Numbered from the stretch's first letter, positions 42,417 to 51,887 are shown. The stretch: 64,000 bases of DNA from Sulfurovum sp. UBA12169 (GCA_002742845.1 DLUH01000001.1:499291-563290); one strand, 5' to 3'. Numbers and translations: made by a program. The notes: generated by a model from the letters alone, not told the origin.

Positions 42417-45266
42417 TTAACTTTTTGACGTCTTAGAAGAGGTGCGTTTTTGCATCTCTTTAAACTCTTTTGCAAGATATTCTCCCGTATAGCTGCCGGT
42501 GGCATGATACTCTTTTGCCAGCTCTTCGGGTGATCCCACAGCAACAATGAACCCCCCCTTGTTTCCCCCTTCGGGTCCCATATCGATGATATAGTCTGCA
42601 TTTTTAATCATATCCAGATTGTGTTCTATGACAACAAGGGAATTGCCCAGATCCACAAGATGGTGAAGCACTCCTGTCAATCTATCTATATCCGCAAAAT
42701 GAAGTCCCGTTGTGGGTTCATCTAAAATATAAAGTGTCTGGCCCGTATCTTTTCGGCTGAGTTCTTTGCTGAGTTTAATACGCTGGGCTTCACCGCCGGA
42801 AAGCGTTGTTGCATTTTGTCCCAAAGCGATATAGTCAAGTCCCACATCGACCAAAGTCTTTAGTTTGCTTGCTATGGCAGGAATGGCTTTAAAAAACTCC
42901 AAAGCTTCTCCTACACTCATGGAGAGTACATCGGCAATAGATTTACCCTTGTAGTGCACTTCAAGGGTTTGTGCATTATAACGTGTGCCTTTGCAAGCAT
43001 CGCAACGCACAAGAACATCGGGCAAAAAGTGCATCTCAATCTTGATCTGTCCGTCACCCTGGCATTTCTCACAGCGTCCGCCCTTTACGTTAAACGAAAA
43101 ACGTCCTATTTTGTATCCGCGGAGTTCTGCTTCTTTGGTCTGCGCAAAAAGCTTTCGTATCTCGTCCATTATCCCTGTATATGTAGCAGGATTGCTTCGG
43201 GGTGTGCGTCCTATGGGGCTTTGATCAAGATAGATCACCTTATCAAGTTTTTCCAATCCGTTAATCTCTACCCCGTCAACCTTATTGACTTTTCTGGCAT
43301 GATTGAGCAATTCTCTGGCAACGGGCAACAGTGTTTGCAAAATAAGTGAACTTTTGCCGCTTCCGCTTACCCCGGTCACACATACAAAATTTTGTAACGG
43401 TATTCTTACATCGAGATCTTTGATATTGTTTAGCGTTACATTTTTGATCTCTATCCATTCATTTTGCGGCTTATTATGGGGATAATTAATCTCTTTTTTC
43501 CCAAACATATAATCTGCTGTAAGAGTCTTTGCTTTAGCTAGCTTCGCAGCGTCTCCTGCAAAAACAATATGTCCGCCGAATTTACCTGCTCCGGGTCCAA
43601 TATCAACGATATAATCAGCCGCCAGTATGGTTTCTTTGTCATGTTCGACAACGATAACAGAATTTCCTTTGTCGCGAAGAGAGTTAAGTGTGCGGATAAG
43701 TTTCATCGTATCACGCTCATGCAATCCGATGCTAGGCTCATCAAGCACATACATGACACCGGTTAAACCGGAACCTATCTGAGAAGCGATACGGATACGC
43801 TGCGCTTCACCTCCGGAGATGGTTCTGGCATCACGGCTAAGCGAAAGATATCCAAGCCCAACGTCATATAAAAAAAACAGTCTTTCTTGTATTTCTTTGA
43901 GAATGGATTTTGCTATCATGCTTTGCTGCTCATTCAAGTGTGAGAAACTTTCCTCATCTGCAAAATACGCATAGCTTTTGTCGATCGGCATATCAATCAT
44001 ATCCGCAATATTTTTATCCGCTATCTTTACCGCCAAAGAACTGGGTTTTAGTCTATGTCCTTGACACTGGTCGCATACCTTTTCAGTCATATACTCTGAA
44101 AGATCTTTTTCTTCTTTAAACATATCATGTGCAAACCTGATAACACCCGGCCACTCACGAGTGAGCTTATGCTTTTTCCAAATAAAATCAACCGTACCGC
44201 CTATACCGTAAAGTATTGCTTTTTGCTGAAAAGAGGGAAGCTCTGCGTAAGGGATTTTGATATCAATACTGTTTTGTTCACAAAAAGATGTTAAGAATTT
44301 AGTATAATAGCTTTTGTTAAACCCGTACATGATTTTGATTGCGCCTTTGTCTATACTCAAATCAGAATCTATAATTTTTTTAAGATCTATGGTATATCTG
44401 ATTCCCAATCCATCGCAAGCAGGACATGCGCCTTTGGGGGAATTAAAAGAGAAACTTATGGGCTCCAACGGCTCGAAGCTGATCTTGCAGTCAAAGCAAG
44501 CCAAATGTTCAGAGTAGTGGAAATGCTCACTCTCAAGTCCCAACTCTTCAAAATTGAGCACCTCAATTTCCATCTCCCCATAACTCTCCTTGAGTGCCTT
44601 TTCAACATCCTGACCTATGCGGTCGCGGCTTTCTTCTTTTACGACCACCCTGTCTACAATCACCTTAATCGTATGTTTTTTGGTTTTAGAGAGCTCTATC
44701 TCTTCATCTAGGCGCACCACCACTCCATCTACCATTGCACGTACATAGCCTTTGTGGCGCAAAGATTCGAACATATCTGCGAATGTACCTTTTTTTTCTT
44801 TCACCAGAGGCGCCATGATAACCAGTTTGGCTCCCTCGGGAAGTTTGAGCACCTCTTCTATGATATCACTTGCGGACATCGAAGAGATAGGTTTGCCGCA
44901 TTCATGACAATACTGTTTTCCTATACGGGCAAAAAGCAGTCTGAGATAATCATAGATTTCAGTGATAGTCCCTACCGTTGAACGAGGATTTTTGGAAGTT
45001 GTTTTTTGGTCTATAGCGATTGCCGGAGTCAACCCCTCTATTTTGTCAACGTTCGGTTTGCCGGCCTGTCCCAAAAACTGTCTGGCATAGGAAGAGAGTG
45101 ATTCGATATAGCGACGCTGTCCTTCCGCGTAAAGCGTAGAAAAAGCGAGAGTTGACTTACCGCTTCCGCTGATTCCGGTAAACACCACCAGTTTATTTTT
45201 AGGAATCTGCAAATCAATATTTTTTAAGTTATTCTCTTTTGCTCCAAAAATTTTAATCATATTCAT
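42417..45266 (-). CDS. uvrA: Excinuclease ABC subunit A
   Basis: Damage-sensing ATPase of nucleotide excision repair. Two ABC modules: Walker A GISGSGKST near residue 31 and GVSGSGKSS near 640, with signature motifs ISGGEAQRIRIA and LSGGEAQRIKLS. Zinc modules show as CFDC...CPAC in the first half and CEKC...CDAC in the second (with CHECG in the insertion). The length of 949 residues is usual. It is four bases from the TauE-type gene upstream on the same strand. Confidence 0.97.
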   Translation of the reverse strand: MNMIKIFGAKENNLKNIDLQIPKNKLVVFTGISGSGKSTLAFSTLYAEGQRRYIESLSSYARQFLGQAGKPNVDKIEGLTPAIAIDQKTTSKNPRSTVGTITEIYDYLRLLFARIGKQYCHECGKPISSMSASDIIEEVLKLPEGAKLVIMAPLVKEKKGTFADMFESLRHKGYVRAMVDGVVVRLDEEIELSKTKKHTIKVIVDRVVVKEESRDRIGQDVEKALKESYGEMEIEVLNFEELGLESEHFHYSEHLACFDCKISFEPLEPISFSFNSPKGACPACDGLGIRYTIDLKKIIDSDLSIDKGAIKIMYGFNKSYYTKFLTSFCEQNSIDIKIPYAELPSFQQKAILYGIGGTVDFIWKKHKLTREWPGVIRFAHDMFKEEKDLSEYMTEKVCDQCQGHRLKPSSLAVKIADKNIADMIDMPIDKSYAYFADEESFSHLNEQQSMIAKSILKEIQERLFFLYDVGLGYLSLSRDARTISGGEAQRIRIASQIGSGLTGVMYVLDEPSIGLHERDTMKLIRTLNSLRDKGNSVIVVEHDKETILAADYIVDIGPGAGKFGGHIVFAGDAAKLAKAKTLTADYMFGKKEINYPHNKPQNEWIEIKNVTLNNIKDLDVRIPLQNFVCVTGVSGSGKSSLILQTLLPVARELLNHARKVNKVDGVEINGLEKLDKVIYLDQSPIGRTPRSNPATYTGIMDEIRKLFAQTKEAELRGYKIGRFSFNVKGGRCEKCQGDGQIKIEMHFLPDVLVRCDACKGTRYNAQTLEVHYKGKSIADVLSMSVGEALEFFKAIPAIASKLKTLVDVGLDYIALGQNATTLSGGEAQRIKLSKELSRKDTGQTLYILDEPTTGLHFADIDRLTGVLHHLVDLGNSLVVIEHNLDMIKNADYIIDMGPEGGNKGGFIVAVGSPEELAKEYHATGSYTGEYLAKEFKEMQKRTSSKTSKS

Positions 45267-45270
45267 AGTT

Positions 45271-46008
45271 TTAACCTAATAGTAATTTATTTGCTGTAAT
45301 AATCAATATAACAACGTAAAAAGCAACCAAAAACTGCTTATAGTGAGTAATTTTAATCTTTTGGAGCAGCCAGATGCCTGCTCTGATTCCAATCAAAGAA
45401 CCTAAAGCCATTATGGCCCCTGCCTGATACTGCATCATCCCAAGCCATGAAAGCGTGACAAAAGAAGAGATCGATGTAAACATCACATAAAAAAGACCGA
45501 CCGATGACGCTTTTTTAAGCGGAAACCCCAAAAAACTGACCAGAATAGGCGTCATCAGGATCGATCCGCCTACGCCAAGCATTCCCGAAAAGACCCCAAC
45601 TCCGGTTCCGATAGCCAAATAAAGCGGATAATTGACAATCTTTTCATGAATTGGTTCAGGATTTGCCAAAAAAAGTTTTGCCAAAGTAAAGATAACCAAT
45701 GCAAGAAATATCCATCCCAAAATCGCACCATGGAGAATGGAAACCAGATATCCGCCGATCATCGCACCCACAATACCGCCGTAGCCGAAATACTGCATAT
45801 CTCCCAGCGAATAAGTCTGTTTTTTTCGATGAATCAAAGCACCGGCAACAGAACTGACTGCCATTTGCATCACCGATATTGCAATCGCCTGCTTAATGTC
45901 AAATCCAAGATAGAGTAAAATCGGAACACTCACAGTTCCCCCGCCAATCCCGAAAAAACCTGACACGATACCGATAAAAATACCCAGCAGCCCCAATTCC
46001 ATAAACAT
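45271..46008 (-). CDS. TauE/SafE family sulfite/organosulfonate exporter-like protein
   Basis: Inner-membrane protein of 245 residues with about eight TM segments and the two-repeat TauE layout: GIVSGFFGIGGGTVSVPILLYLGF in the first half and GVFSGMLGVGGSILMTPILVSFLGFPLKKA in the second. The start at ATG 46008 has AAGGAA eight bases upstream; a TTG at 46011 and an ATG at 46002 are alternatives. Members export sulfite, sulfoacetate or other anions; the substrate is unknown. It is close upstream of uvrA, probably without functional meaning. Confidence 0.85.
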   Translation of the reverse strand: MFMELGLLGIFIGIVSGFFGIGGGTVSVPILLYLGFDIKQAIAISVMQMAVSSVAGALIHRKKQTYSLGDMQYFGYGGIVGAMIGGYLVSILHGAILGWIFLALVIFTLAKLFLANPEPIHEKIVNYPLYLAIGTGVGVFSGMLGVGGSILMTPILVSFLGFPLKKASSVGLFYVMFTSISSFVTLSWLGMMQYQAGAIMALGSLIGIRAGIWLLQKIKITHYKQFLVAFYVVILIITANKLLLG

Positions 46009-46098
46009 CAATGGTTCCTTTTTTGAAAATGGAGATTATAGCATTTTTATCGTTGATTTGTTCAAGGTTACGGCTATTGGCCATCAAAAGATTTCTAT

Positions 46099-46851
46099 CT
46101 AAAATGCTTCAAGATCATCCATTTGATATTTGAGTACTCGACCCTCATCGTCTGCAAGATACATCATTCCTTTATTATCAAAAGTGATACCTTCCTGGGC
46201 AAATTTTGGCAACTTTCTCACCCAAACAGTTTTAGCTTTTTTCAAATCATACTTGATTAAAAGGTCTTCTTTGTCACTCACCATATAGAGATACCCTTTA
46301 TAAAAACTCAATCCGGCTATATCTTTGTATTGTGGGTCAATGATCGTTACGATCTTTGCTTCTTTATCATTGTACTTATCAATCACAACAATGAGTGAAG
46401 GGTCATCTTTTGGATAAGGATTTTTCGACTGATTTGCCAAATAGATCTTATCTCCGGCTATAGCAATCCCCTCTAATCCATGTTCTTCATCTTTTACGAG
46501 CAGCTTTTTACCATGATACATTCTCTCAACATTCATCTCTTTGAGCACTTGAAGCGTACTTTGATCAACGATCAATAGATTATCCTTGCCCTCGATCACA
46601 AAATAAAGCTGTTTTTGGGCATCATCGCATGCCACACCTTCAAGATCATATTTACCCAATTTCTTATGACGCAAAATCTTGCCGCTAGTCGAAACTTCAT
46701 AGACTTTACCTTCATCATTGGCAACAAAAAGCGTATCTGTTGTGCCTGAATAACAAATTCCCGAAGCTTCAGGAATATCAGCAATAATTTCCATATCTTT
46801 TTTGGCGCAGGAAACAAACAAAAAAGCAAAAAGGAAAAAATAGTATTTCAT
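46099..46851 (-). CDS. YjiK/SdiA-regulated-like beta-propeller lipoprotein
   Basis: A 250-residue exported lipoprotein: the signal peptide MKYYFFLFAFLFVSC has a lipobox-type cysteine at 15, so it should be lipid-anchored. The mature part is repeated beta-propeller blades (TDTLFVANDEGKVYEVS, KQLYFVIEGKDNLLIVD, DKIYLANQSKNP, GYLYMVSDKEDLLIKYD, GMMYLADDEGRVLKYQ), matching the SdiA-regulated (YjiK) group by pattern. The function is unknown. The ATG forms ATGA with the dus stop, so it is coupled to it. Confidence 0.78.
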   Translation of the reverse strand: MKYYFFLFAFLFVSCAKKDMEIIADIPEASGICYSGTTDTLFVANDEGKVYEVSTSGKILRHKKLGKYDLEGVACDDAQKQLYFVIEGKDNLLIVDQSTLQVLKEMNVERMYHGKKLLVKDEEHGLEGIAIAGDKIYLANQSKNPYPKDDPSLIVVIDKYNDKEAKIVTIIDPQYKDIAGLSFYKGYLYMVSDKEDLLIKYDLKKAKTVWVRKLPKFAQEGITFDNKGMMYLADDEGRVLKYQMDDLEAF

Positions 46852-47804
46852 TGCATGTGAACCAAAAAAGGTTGAGAAAAAAATATACTCGCGGCCTCTC
46901 TCATTTCACCGGCATTTTCGATACGGTTAATCAGATCTCGAAATACCGAAGCGCCCTGATATCCTGCTTTTGAATACGTATGCAAATGCTTACGGAACAA
47001 GATAGCCCCATACTCGCCATAATAAGCGACCATCTGATCAAAATGCTCTAAAACGACCGCTTTGACAAGCTCTGAAGAAACCTCTTGCATCCCTTCTTTC
47101 ATCTGATGAAAAATCCAGGGTCGTCCAACCGCTGCACGCCCCACCATAACTCCGTCAGCGCCGGTATAGTCAAGCACCCACTTCGCCTTTTGCGGTGAAT
47201 CAATATCCCCGTTGGCAATGATAGGAATAGCAACCGTTTCCTTTATCTCTCGTATCGCATCATAATCGACAGCTGCCTTATATCTTCCTGCCCTTGTTCT
47301 TCCATGAACAGCGATAAAATCTGCGCCGTTATCTTCACATACTTTAGCAATCTCGATATGATTCTTTTCATTAAACCCTAGTCTAAACTTCACTGAAGTA
47401 TAGGGTTTGTTTGAATATTTTTTGATTGTTCTGATCGTTTCACCCATTTTCGGCAAATCAGTCAACAGGGAGGAACCTTGAAGGTTATTGACAATCTTTG
47501 GAGCCGGACAACCGCAATTAAGATCGATACAGCTTACGCCTTCAAGCGTATTTAGATATTCAACAGCCCGTCTCATGACGTTTTGATCAGAGCCTGCCAA
47601 CTGAATGCTATACGGATCTTCCAAGGGGCTTTTTTCAAGCATTTTAATCGTTTTTTTACTTTGATAAACCAAAGCATTCGAACTGATCATTTCGCTTACC
47701 GTCAGATCTGCACCGAATTTTTTAACAACGGAACGGAAAGGAAGATCTGTGTAGCCGGCAAGAGGGGCTAACACATAGAGAGGTTGAGAAAAATCAAGCT
47801 TCAT
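46848..47804 (-). CDS. tRNA-dihydrouridine synthase (Dus family)
   Basis: FMN enzyme that reduces uridines in the tRNA D-loop. The N-terminal LAPLAGYTDLPFRSV at 12-26 binds FMN, DLNCGCPAPKI at 94-104 has the catalytic Cys, KFRLGFNE and HGRTRAGRYKAAVDY follow, and IIANGDIDSPQKA near 195 and GADGVMVGRAAVGRPWIF near 215-232 are typical. The length of 318 residues fits DusB-like enzymes; the exact uridine is not fixed by sequence. It overlaps the upstream membrane-protein gene by 11 bases and the lipoprotein gene by 4. Confidence 0.92.
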   Translation of the reverse strand: MKLDFSQPLYVLAPLAGYTDLPFRSVVKKFGADLTVSEMISSNALVYQSKKTIKMLEKSPLEDPYSIQLAGSDQNVMRRAVEYLNTLEGVSCIDLNCGCPAPKIVNNLQGSSLLTDLPKMGETIRTIKKYSNKPYTSVKFRLGFNEKNHIEIAKVCEDNGADFIAVHGRTRAGRYKAAVDYDAIREIKETVAIPIIANGDIDSPQKAKWVLDYTGADGVMVGRAAVGRPWIFHQMKEGMQEVSSELVKAVVLEHFDQMVAYYGEYGAILFRKHLHTYSKAGYQGASVFRDLINRIENAGEMREAASIFFSQPFLVHMQ

Positions 47805-48831
47805 TGCAAACGGTATCTACCTCTATAAGATCTTCAAGTTTATATTTTTTATGTTCCTGCTTTAGTTCATAAAGTGCTCTGAATTTTATAAACTCGCTTT
47901 CGTTCTGCTCTTCAAGATATTTACCCACTTCTTCTAAAAGCTCATATTCAAAAAGAAGATAAAGATAGGCATTTTGGGCCTTGAGATTGTTTTGCTGATA
48001 TTTTTTAAACAGTGCCAAATTTTGATCAGGTGTAAATTGCTTCTTTGTGATACTTGCAATATAGACAAAATCGCTGCACTCAAGCTTTAATCCTTCAACA
48101 AATTCATTGAGAATTTCGACACTCAAACCCATATCTTCTGTTCCGCCAACTCTTTTAAGCATTGCTTTGAAGTTTTTTGCATCAAAAGTTTTCGCATATT
48201 TGCGTGCTTTATAAAAAGTCTCGCGGGCTGCAAAAATTTCTAATGCTTTTTTTTGCACAGCCTTGGAAAATAGAGAGGGAGATTTCATGACCTCTTCCAC
48301 AAACTCTTTATCTGACTCCAAACGGTTAAGTCTATTTTGTATCAAAAGAGGATTGTTTTCGCTAAATAATTTTGTCATTTTATGCTCTTTGAGATCTACA
48401 TACTCCCCGCTTTTTATCTTCTGAATGAGATTTATGATTTTTGTCAGTCTTGAATTTAAACCTTCAACATTCTCCTTCATATCAATAGAAGCTTTACTTA
48501 AAAGCATAGCCGAATTTTTTATCTCATCTAGCGCATATTTTTGATCTTTAGGCTCATTAATCAAAGACCAATAAAAGGCGTCATCCAATGTTGCAGCATC
48601 CCTTTGCCATTTTTTTAGTTTTAAATAGTTTTTAAATCCATAAAAAAGCATATGTATGATTGTGAACACTAGCAACAAAAGCATAGGCAGGATAATCCAA
48701 ACGGCCACAGGAAGATTAAAATGAATTCCAGTAACTTCAAGAAGATAATTATTTGGATTTACCGTATATACAAATGCCCCTACAATTGCTGCAAGGGTAA
48801 GTGTGGCAAAAATATATAAACCTATTCTCAT
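47794..48831 (-). CDS. Membrane protein with two TM helices and a long helical domain, unknown
   Basis: A 345-residue protein; I choose the ATG at 48831 with AAAGGA six bases upstream. Two TM helices lie at about 2-24 and 44-68, followed by a large cytosolic alpha-helical region with several coiled-coil-like stretches (DEIKNSAMLLSKASIDMKENVEGLNSRLTKI; KKYQQNNLKAQNAYLYLLFEYELLEEVGKYLEEQ). No catalytic motif is seen. It lies between dksA and dus with tight spacing (10 bases after dksA). It resembles conserved hypothetical proteins of Campylobacterota by layout, but I recognise no named family. Confidence 0.75.
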   Translation of the reverse strand: MRIGLYIFATLTLAAIVGAFVYTVNPNNYLLEVTGIHFNLPVAVWIILPMLLLLVFTIIHMLFYGFKNYLKLKKWQRDAATLDDAFYWSLINEPKDQKYALDEIKNSAMLLSKASIDMKENVEGLNSRLTKIINLIQKIKSGEYVDLKEHKMTKLFSENNPLLIQNRLNRLESDKEFVEEVMKSPSLFSKAVQKKALEIFAARETFYKARKYAKTFDAKNFKAMLKRVGGTEDMGLSVEILNEFVEGLKLECSDFVYIASITKKQFTPDQNLALFKKYQQNNLKAQNAYLYLLFEYELLEEVGKYLEEQNESEFIKFRALYELKQEHKKYKLEDLIEVDTVCNEA

Positions 48832-48841
48832 GTTTCGTCCT

Positions 48842-49198
48842 TTACTTCTGTTCTTTTTCGTTGATCTCCCGACATGTGATACAAAAACGTGCAAAATTTT
48901 TAACCTCTAACCGTTTGCGGCCTATAGGTTCTTCGCACATTTCACAAATACCGTAAGTTCCTTTTTTTATTTTATCCAAAGCAAGTTCAATTTCGTTTAA
49001 TTCTTTACGTTGTTGTATTAAAATGGCACTATCAACTGCACTTTCAGCAGATGCTGCTGCATAATCTCCCTCATCATTTAAATCAAGATTTCTCATTTCG
49101 TCTAACTCAAGTGCGGTTCCGGCAAGATTTTTTTCTATCTGTGCCTTTCTTGCAGTCAATTTTATTCTAAACTCTTCTAACTGAGATTTGCTAAGCAT
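48842..49198 (-). CDS. dksA: DksA/TraR-type zinc finger regulator
   Basis: Small RNA-polymerase-channel regulator acting with ppGpp. The N-terminal coiled coil (about 1-75) has an acidic region DLNDEGDYAAASAES near the tip, and the C-terminal zinc finger is CEMC-x17-CITC (about 82-106). The start is at ATG 49198, with AGGA eight bases upstream; this gives 118 residues, near H. pylori and Campylobacter DksA. It lies 10 bases after rlmH, in the run rlmH-dksA-membrane protein-dus-lipoprotein. Confidence 0.9.
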   Translation of the reverse strand: MLSKSQLEEFRIKLTARKAQIEKNLAGTALELDEMRNLDLNDEGDYAAASAESAVDSAILIQQRKELNEIELALDKIKKGTYGICEMCEEPIGRKRLEVKNFARFCITCREINEKEQK

Positions 49199-49208
49199 AT
49201 GTATATTC

Positions 49209-49670
49209 CTATTTGTGATATGGGTGATTGTGATTGATGGCAAGCCCTCTAAATATCTGCTCCAACAATACTACTTTCACCAACTTATGTGAAAGCGTTA
49301 TTTTACCAAATGATATAGCATAATTACATTTAATCAAAAAATCCCTTTCAAGCCCGTATGCACCGCCGATAAAGAAGTTTATCTCCGCACTATCCTTAAG
49401 CAGTTTTGCAAAATCAAAACTATCGACTTCTTTTGAAGAAGGATCCAAAGCGATAGCGGTACCCCCGCTGAGATATCTCTGCAGTGCATTGGAATAGGAT
49501 CGCTGTGCTGCTATCGCCGAAAGATCTTGCGCCTTAGCAATCTCTTTGTCAAAAATTTCTATCACTTCAACTTTGGCAAACGGTTTGGCAATCTTTTTGT
49601 AATGCTCTATGAGGGGAGCATAAAGTAACTCTTTGCTTTTTTTGTCTATAACGATTATATTAATTTTCAT
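49209..49670 (-). CDS. rlmH: 23S rRNA (pseudouridine-1915 N3) methyltransferase RlmH
   Basis: SPOUT-class methyltransferase acting on assembled 70S ribosomes. The knot-forming C-terminal half shows FFIGGAYGLERDFLIK near residues 98-113, ISFGKITLSHKLVKVVLLEQIFRG and the conserved end NHNHPYHK. The length of 153 residues is typical. The ATG at 49670 has AAAGGCGTGAG upstream. It heads the minus-strand run with dksA. Confidence 0.95.
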   Translation of the reverse strand: MKINIIVIDKKSKELLYAPLIEHYKKIAKPFAKVEVIEIFDKEIAKAQDLSAIAAQRSYSNALQRYLSGGTAIALDPSSKEVDSFDFAKLLKDSAEINFFIGGAYGLERDFLIKCNYAISFGKITLSHKLVKVVLLEQIFRGLAINHNHPYHK

Positions 49671-49777
49671 CTCACGCCTTTTTGTATGTGCAATTGTACA
49701 CTATATGAAAAAATAATCACATATAAAATACTTTTCAACCCTGTCTTGAGCTTGCGTTTGAGTGTTTTTGTATTTTT

Positions 49778-49786
49778 TGCTATGAT
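49778..49786 (+). promoter_or_regulatory. Extended -10 promoter of the cytochrome c-thioredoxin gene
   Basis: TGCTATGAT (TGn plus TATGAT) lies 22 bases before the ATG at 49808. It leaves only a short leader that still includes AAAAGGAG. It excludes an upstream in-frame TTG at 49787 as the real start. Confidence 0.55.
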
Positions 49787-49807
49787 TTGACAATAAAAGG
49801 AGAAGCA

Positions 49808-50581
49808 ATGAAAAAGTTATTTTGGTTTATTTTGGCCGGATGTTCATTTTTATTTGGAGTAGAGGGCAAAGAGGTATTTGATGCCAAGTGTGCCTCCTGT
49901 CACAGTTACTATATCCCCCTGAATGAACTCAAAAAAAATGCACAGAGCAACAATACTCTTCTTAAATTAAAGGCGCCGACGCTCAACCAACTCTCCTTTG
50001 GCGTACGTCTGAATATTGGGGATATAAAAGCCGATGAAGAATCCCAGCGCCTGGAAGTGGAAGCGTTTATCGAAAACTATATTGCGGCTCCGGATAAAAA
50101 GAAAAATGTGGTGCCGCCGGAGATGACAAAATTCTTCCCCGCCATGCCAAGCATGAAAGATTTGTTAAATGAAGACGAGATTGAAGCGCTCAGCAACTTT
50201 ATTTTTAGCTATGGCGAAGCGATGATCGCCGAACACAGTGCCCCTTTTGTCAGTTTTGAAAAAGCCAAAGAGTTAGCCAAACAAGAGGATAAAATCATTA
50301 TGATACGGGGTATTTTGCCTTATTGCAAATGGTGCATCAAAATGGACAGAGAAGTGATGGTCGAAAAAGAGGTGGTCGAAGCGCTGCTCAAAGACTTTGT
50401 CATTGTCAAAACTGATGTAGCGCTTGAAAAACTTCCTCTAGGGATGAAATCATTGGGAACTCCCTCTTTTTACTTTATCAATAAGGATGGTGAAACTGTT
50501 ATCGCTCAGATACAGGGCTACAGAGACAAACAAGAGTTTTTAGAGCTGTTAAATACTGTTAAACAAAACGCGAAACAATGA
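49808..50581 (+). CDS. Cytochrome c-thioredoxin fusion protein
   Basis: A 257-residue exported protein joining a monohaem cytochrome c domain to a thioredoxin-like domain. The signal is MKKLFWFILAGC...; LAGC at 9-12 could be a lipobox. The haem motif is CASCH at 28-32, with likely axial Met113 or Met116 in FFPAMPSM. The thioredoxin-like part begins near 145 with the redox pair CKWC at 173-176 and a cis-proline in GTPSFYFI near 222. CASCH beside CKWC suggests electron exchange between haem and a disulfide in the periplasm. The ATG follows AAAAGGAGAAGC. DUF255/SoxW-like thioredoxins are the nearest relatives of the second domain. Confidence 0.82.
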   Translation: MKKLFWFILAGCSFLFGVEGKEVFDAKCASCHSYYIPLNELKKNAQSNNTLLKLKAPTLNQLSFGVRLNIGDIKADEESQRLEVEAFIENYIAAPDKKKNVVPPEMTKFFPAMPSMKDLLNEDEIEALSNFIFSYGEAMIAEHSAPFVSFEKAKELAKQEDKIIMIRGILPYCKWCIKMDREVMVEKEVVEALLKDFVIVKTDVALEKLPLGMKSLGTPSFYFINKDGETVIAQIQGYRDKQEFLELLNTVKQNAKQ

Positions 50582-50648
50582 TAAAGCCTCAAGCTTCTCT
50601 CGTCATTGTCCCGAATTAAATTCACAAGGGGATGAGAAAAAGGCTTTA
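50582..50648. terminator. Long imperfect hairpin between convergent genes
   Basis: TAAAGCCT (50582-50589) pairs with AGGCTTTA (50641-50648). Inside, a TTCTC stretch with TCAT and TCCC can pair with GGGATGAGAAA. The outer arm covers the last codons of the sensor kinase. It probably acts as a two-way terminator although a clean T run is missing. Confidence 0.4.
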
Positions 50649-51887
50649 ATCTTCCGGCACGGTAATGATAAACCGATTTTCATTTTTTTCATAGGTATAT
50701 GTCAGCTTCAATTTTAATACTTCCATAATCGTATAAACAATATACAATCCCAACCCCAATCCATGTCCTTTCTCGTGAAAAGGCTGCTGATAGTCTTCAA
50801 TAGTGTGGGTAAATTGTTCTCCGCTGTTGGCAAAAAGAATGCTTTTTTCTTTTATTGTGATAGAAACCCGATGATCAGGCGAGTATTTGATGGCATTGTC
50901 CATAAGATTCTTGAATGCCAGTGAGAGAAGCTCAAAATCGCTCAAAAAAACAAGCGGTTCTTCTTCTGCAATATGCACTTGTTTTTGCACCCCCTCTTCA
51001 TCGATAAACATCAGTTCCATTGCCTGCTCTACAATATCCCTTGCATTGTACTTTGATATTTTAAGCATATATTTTGCTGAAAGCATCTGTTCAATTTTTG
51101 AAAATTCTTCTATGAGCAGTTCTAACCGTTCAAATACGGCCTCATAGCTCTCTTTTTGCGAAACGTCCTCTAAAAATACATTGAGCAGTTTTCCTTTTCC
51201 AATGGGCGTTTTAAGCTCATGCATGATCATACGCAAAAAAAGCTGTCTGGACTGGATAAGGGATTCGAGCTTTTTAAGTGCACTATCAAAAGCATTGGAA
51301 ACCTCTGCTATCTCATCTTTGGCCTCACTTTTAAACGATATTTTAAGATCTCCTTGAGCAACCTTGTGGATATTCTCCTGTAAAATTTTTAATGGCTCGA
51401 GACTCCGTGTCAACCATAAATAAAGGCTTAACAGAAAAACCAAACTGACCAAATACCAAAAAAATATTTGCCATGGAAAAGAATTTTCCTGCTGATCTTC
51501 CAAAAGCAACTCAAAATGCGGATGCTCTAGCCAAAGATACATTTTTTGTTTCAGCTTCAATATTTCAAATCTGCTATGCAATATCCTTTTTTTCTGCATC
51601 AAGTAGGTATGCTCGCGAATAGATTTAACGGCTTGGGTATCATCTATCAGTTTAAAGCCGCTCTCTTTTAAATAAAGATTGAAGCTGGGATCGTCAAAAT
51701 CAAGAGGATCTCCATTTTGTGCGCTTTGCCTAAAATACTTATGAAGAAAAAGAGACGTCTGTATGTATCGTTTCTCTATTTTTTGGAAATGCTGTGCTTT
51801 TTGTATATACAAATAAGAGGCAAAAAAAGCGCTGACAAAAACAAAAGAAACCAAAAAAATAATACGTATCTTGCTGTAAATGGTCAT
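50646..51887 (-). CDS. Sensor histidine kinase (ArsS-like)
   Basis: Inner-membrane kinase of 413 residues. TM1 spans about 8-27, a periplasmic domain of about 110 residues follows, TM2 spans about 139-160, then a HAMP domain at about 161-215. The phospho-acceptor is His223 in IMHELKTPIGKGKL, a form common in Campylobacterota ArsS-type kinases. The N box NLMDNAIKYSPD and the G2 loop KGHGLGLGLYIV are in the catalytic domain. It overlaps its regulator by 4 bases, giving a spy-regulator-kinase operon. The signal is unknown; envelope stress, copper or pH are family-based guesses. Confidence 0.9.
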   Translation of the reverse strand: MTIYSKIRIIFLVSFVFVSAFFASYLYIQKAQHFQKIEKRYIQTSLFLHKYFRQSAQNGDPLDFDDPSFNLYLKESGFKLIDDTQAVKSIREHTYLMQKKRILHSRFEILKLKQKMYLWLEHPHFELLLEDQQENSFPWQIFFWYLVSLVFLLSLYLWLTRSLEPLKILQENIHKVAQGDLKISFKSEAKDEIAEVSNAFDSALKKLESLIQSRQLFLRMIMHELKTPIGKGKLLNVFLEDVSQKESYEAVFERLELLIEEFSKIEQMLSAKYMLKISKYNARDIVEQAMELMFIDEEGVQKQVHIAEEEPLVFLSDFELLSLAFKNLMDNAIKYSPDHRVSITIKEKSILFANSGEQFTHTIEDYQQPFHEKGHGLGLGLYIVYTIMEVLKLKLTYTYEKNENRFIITVPED

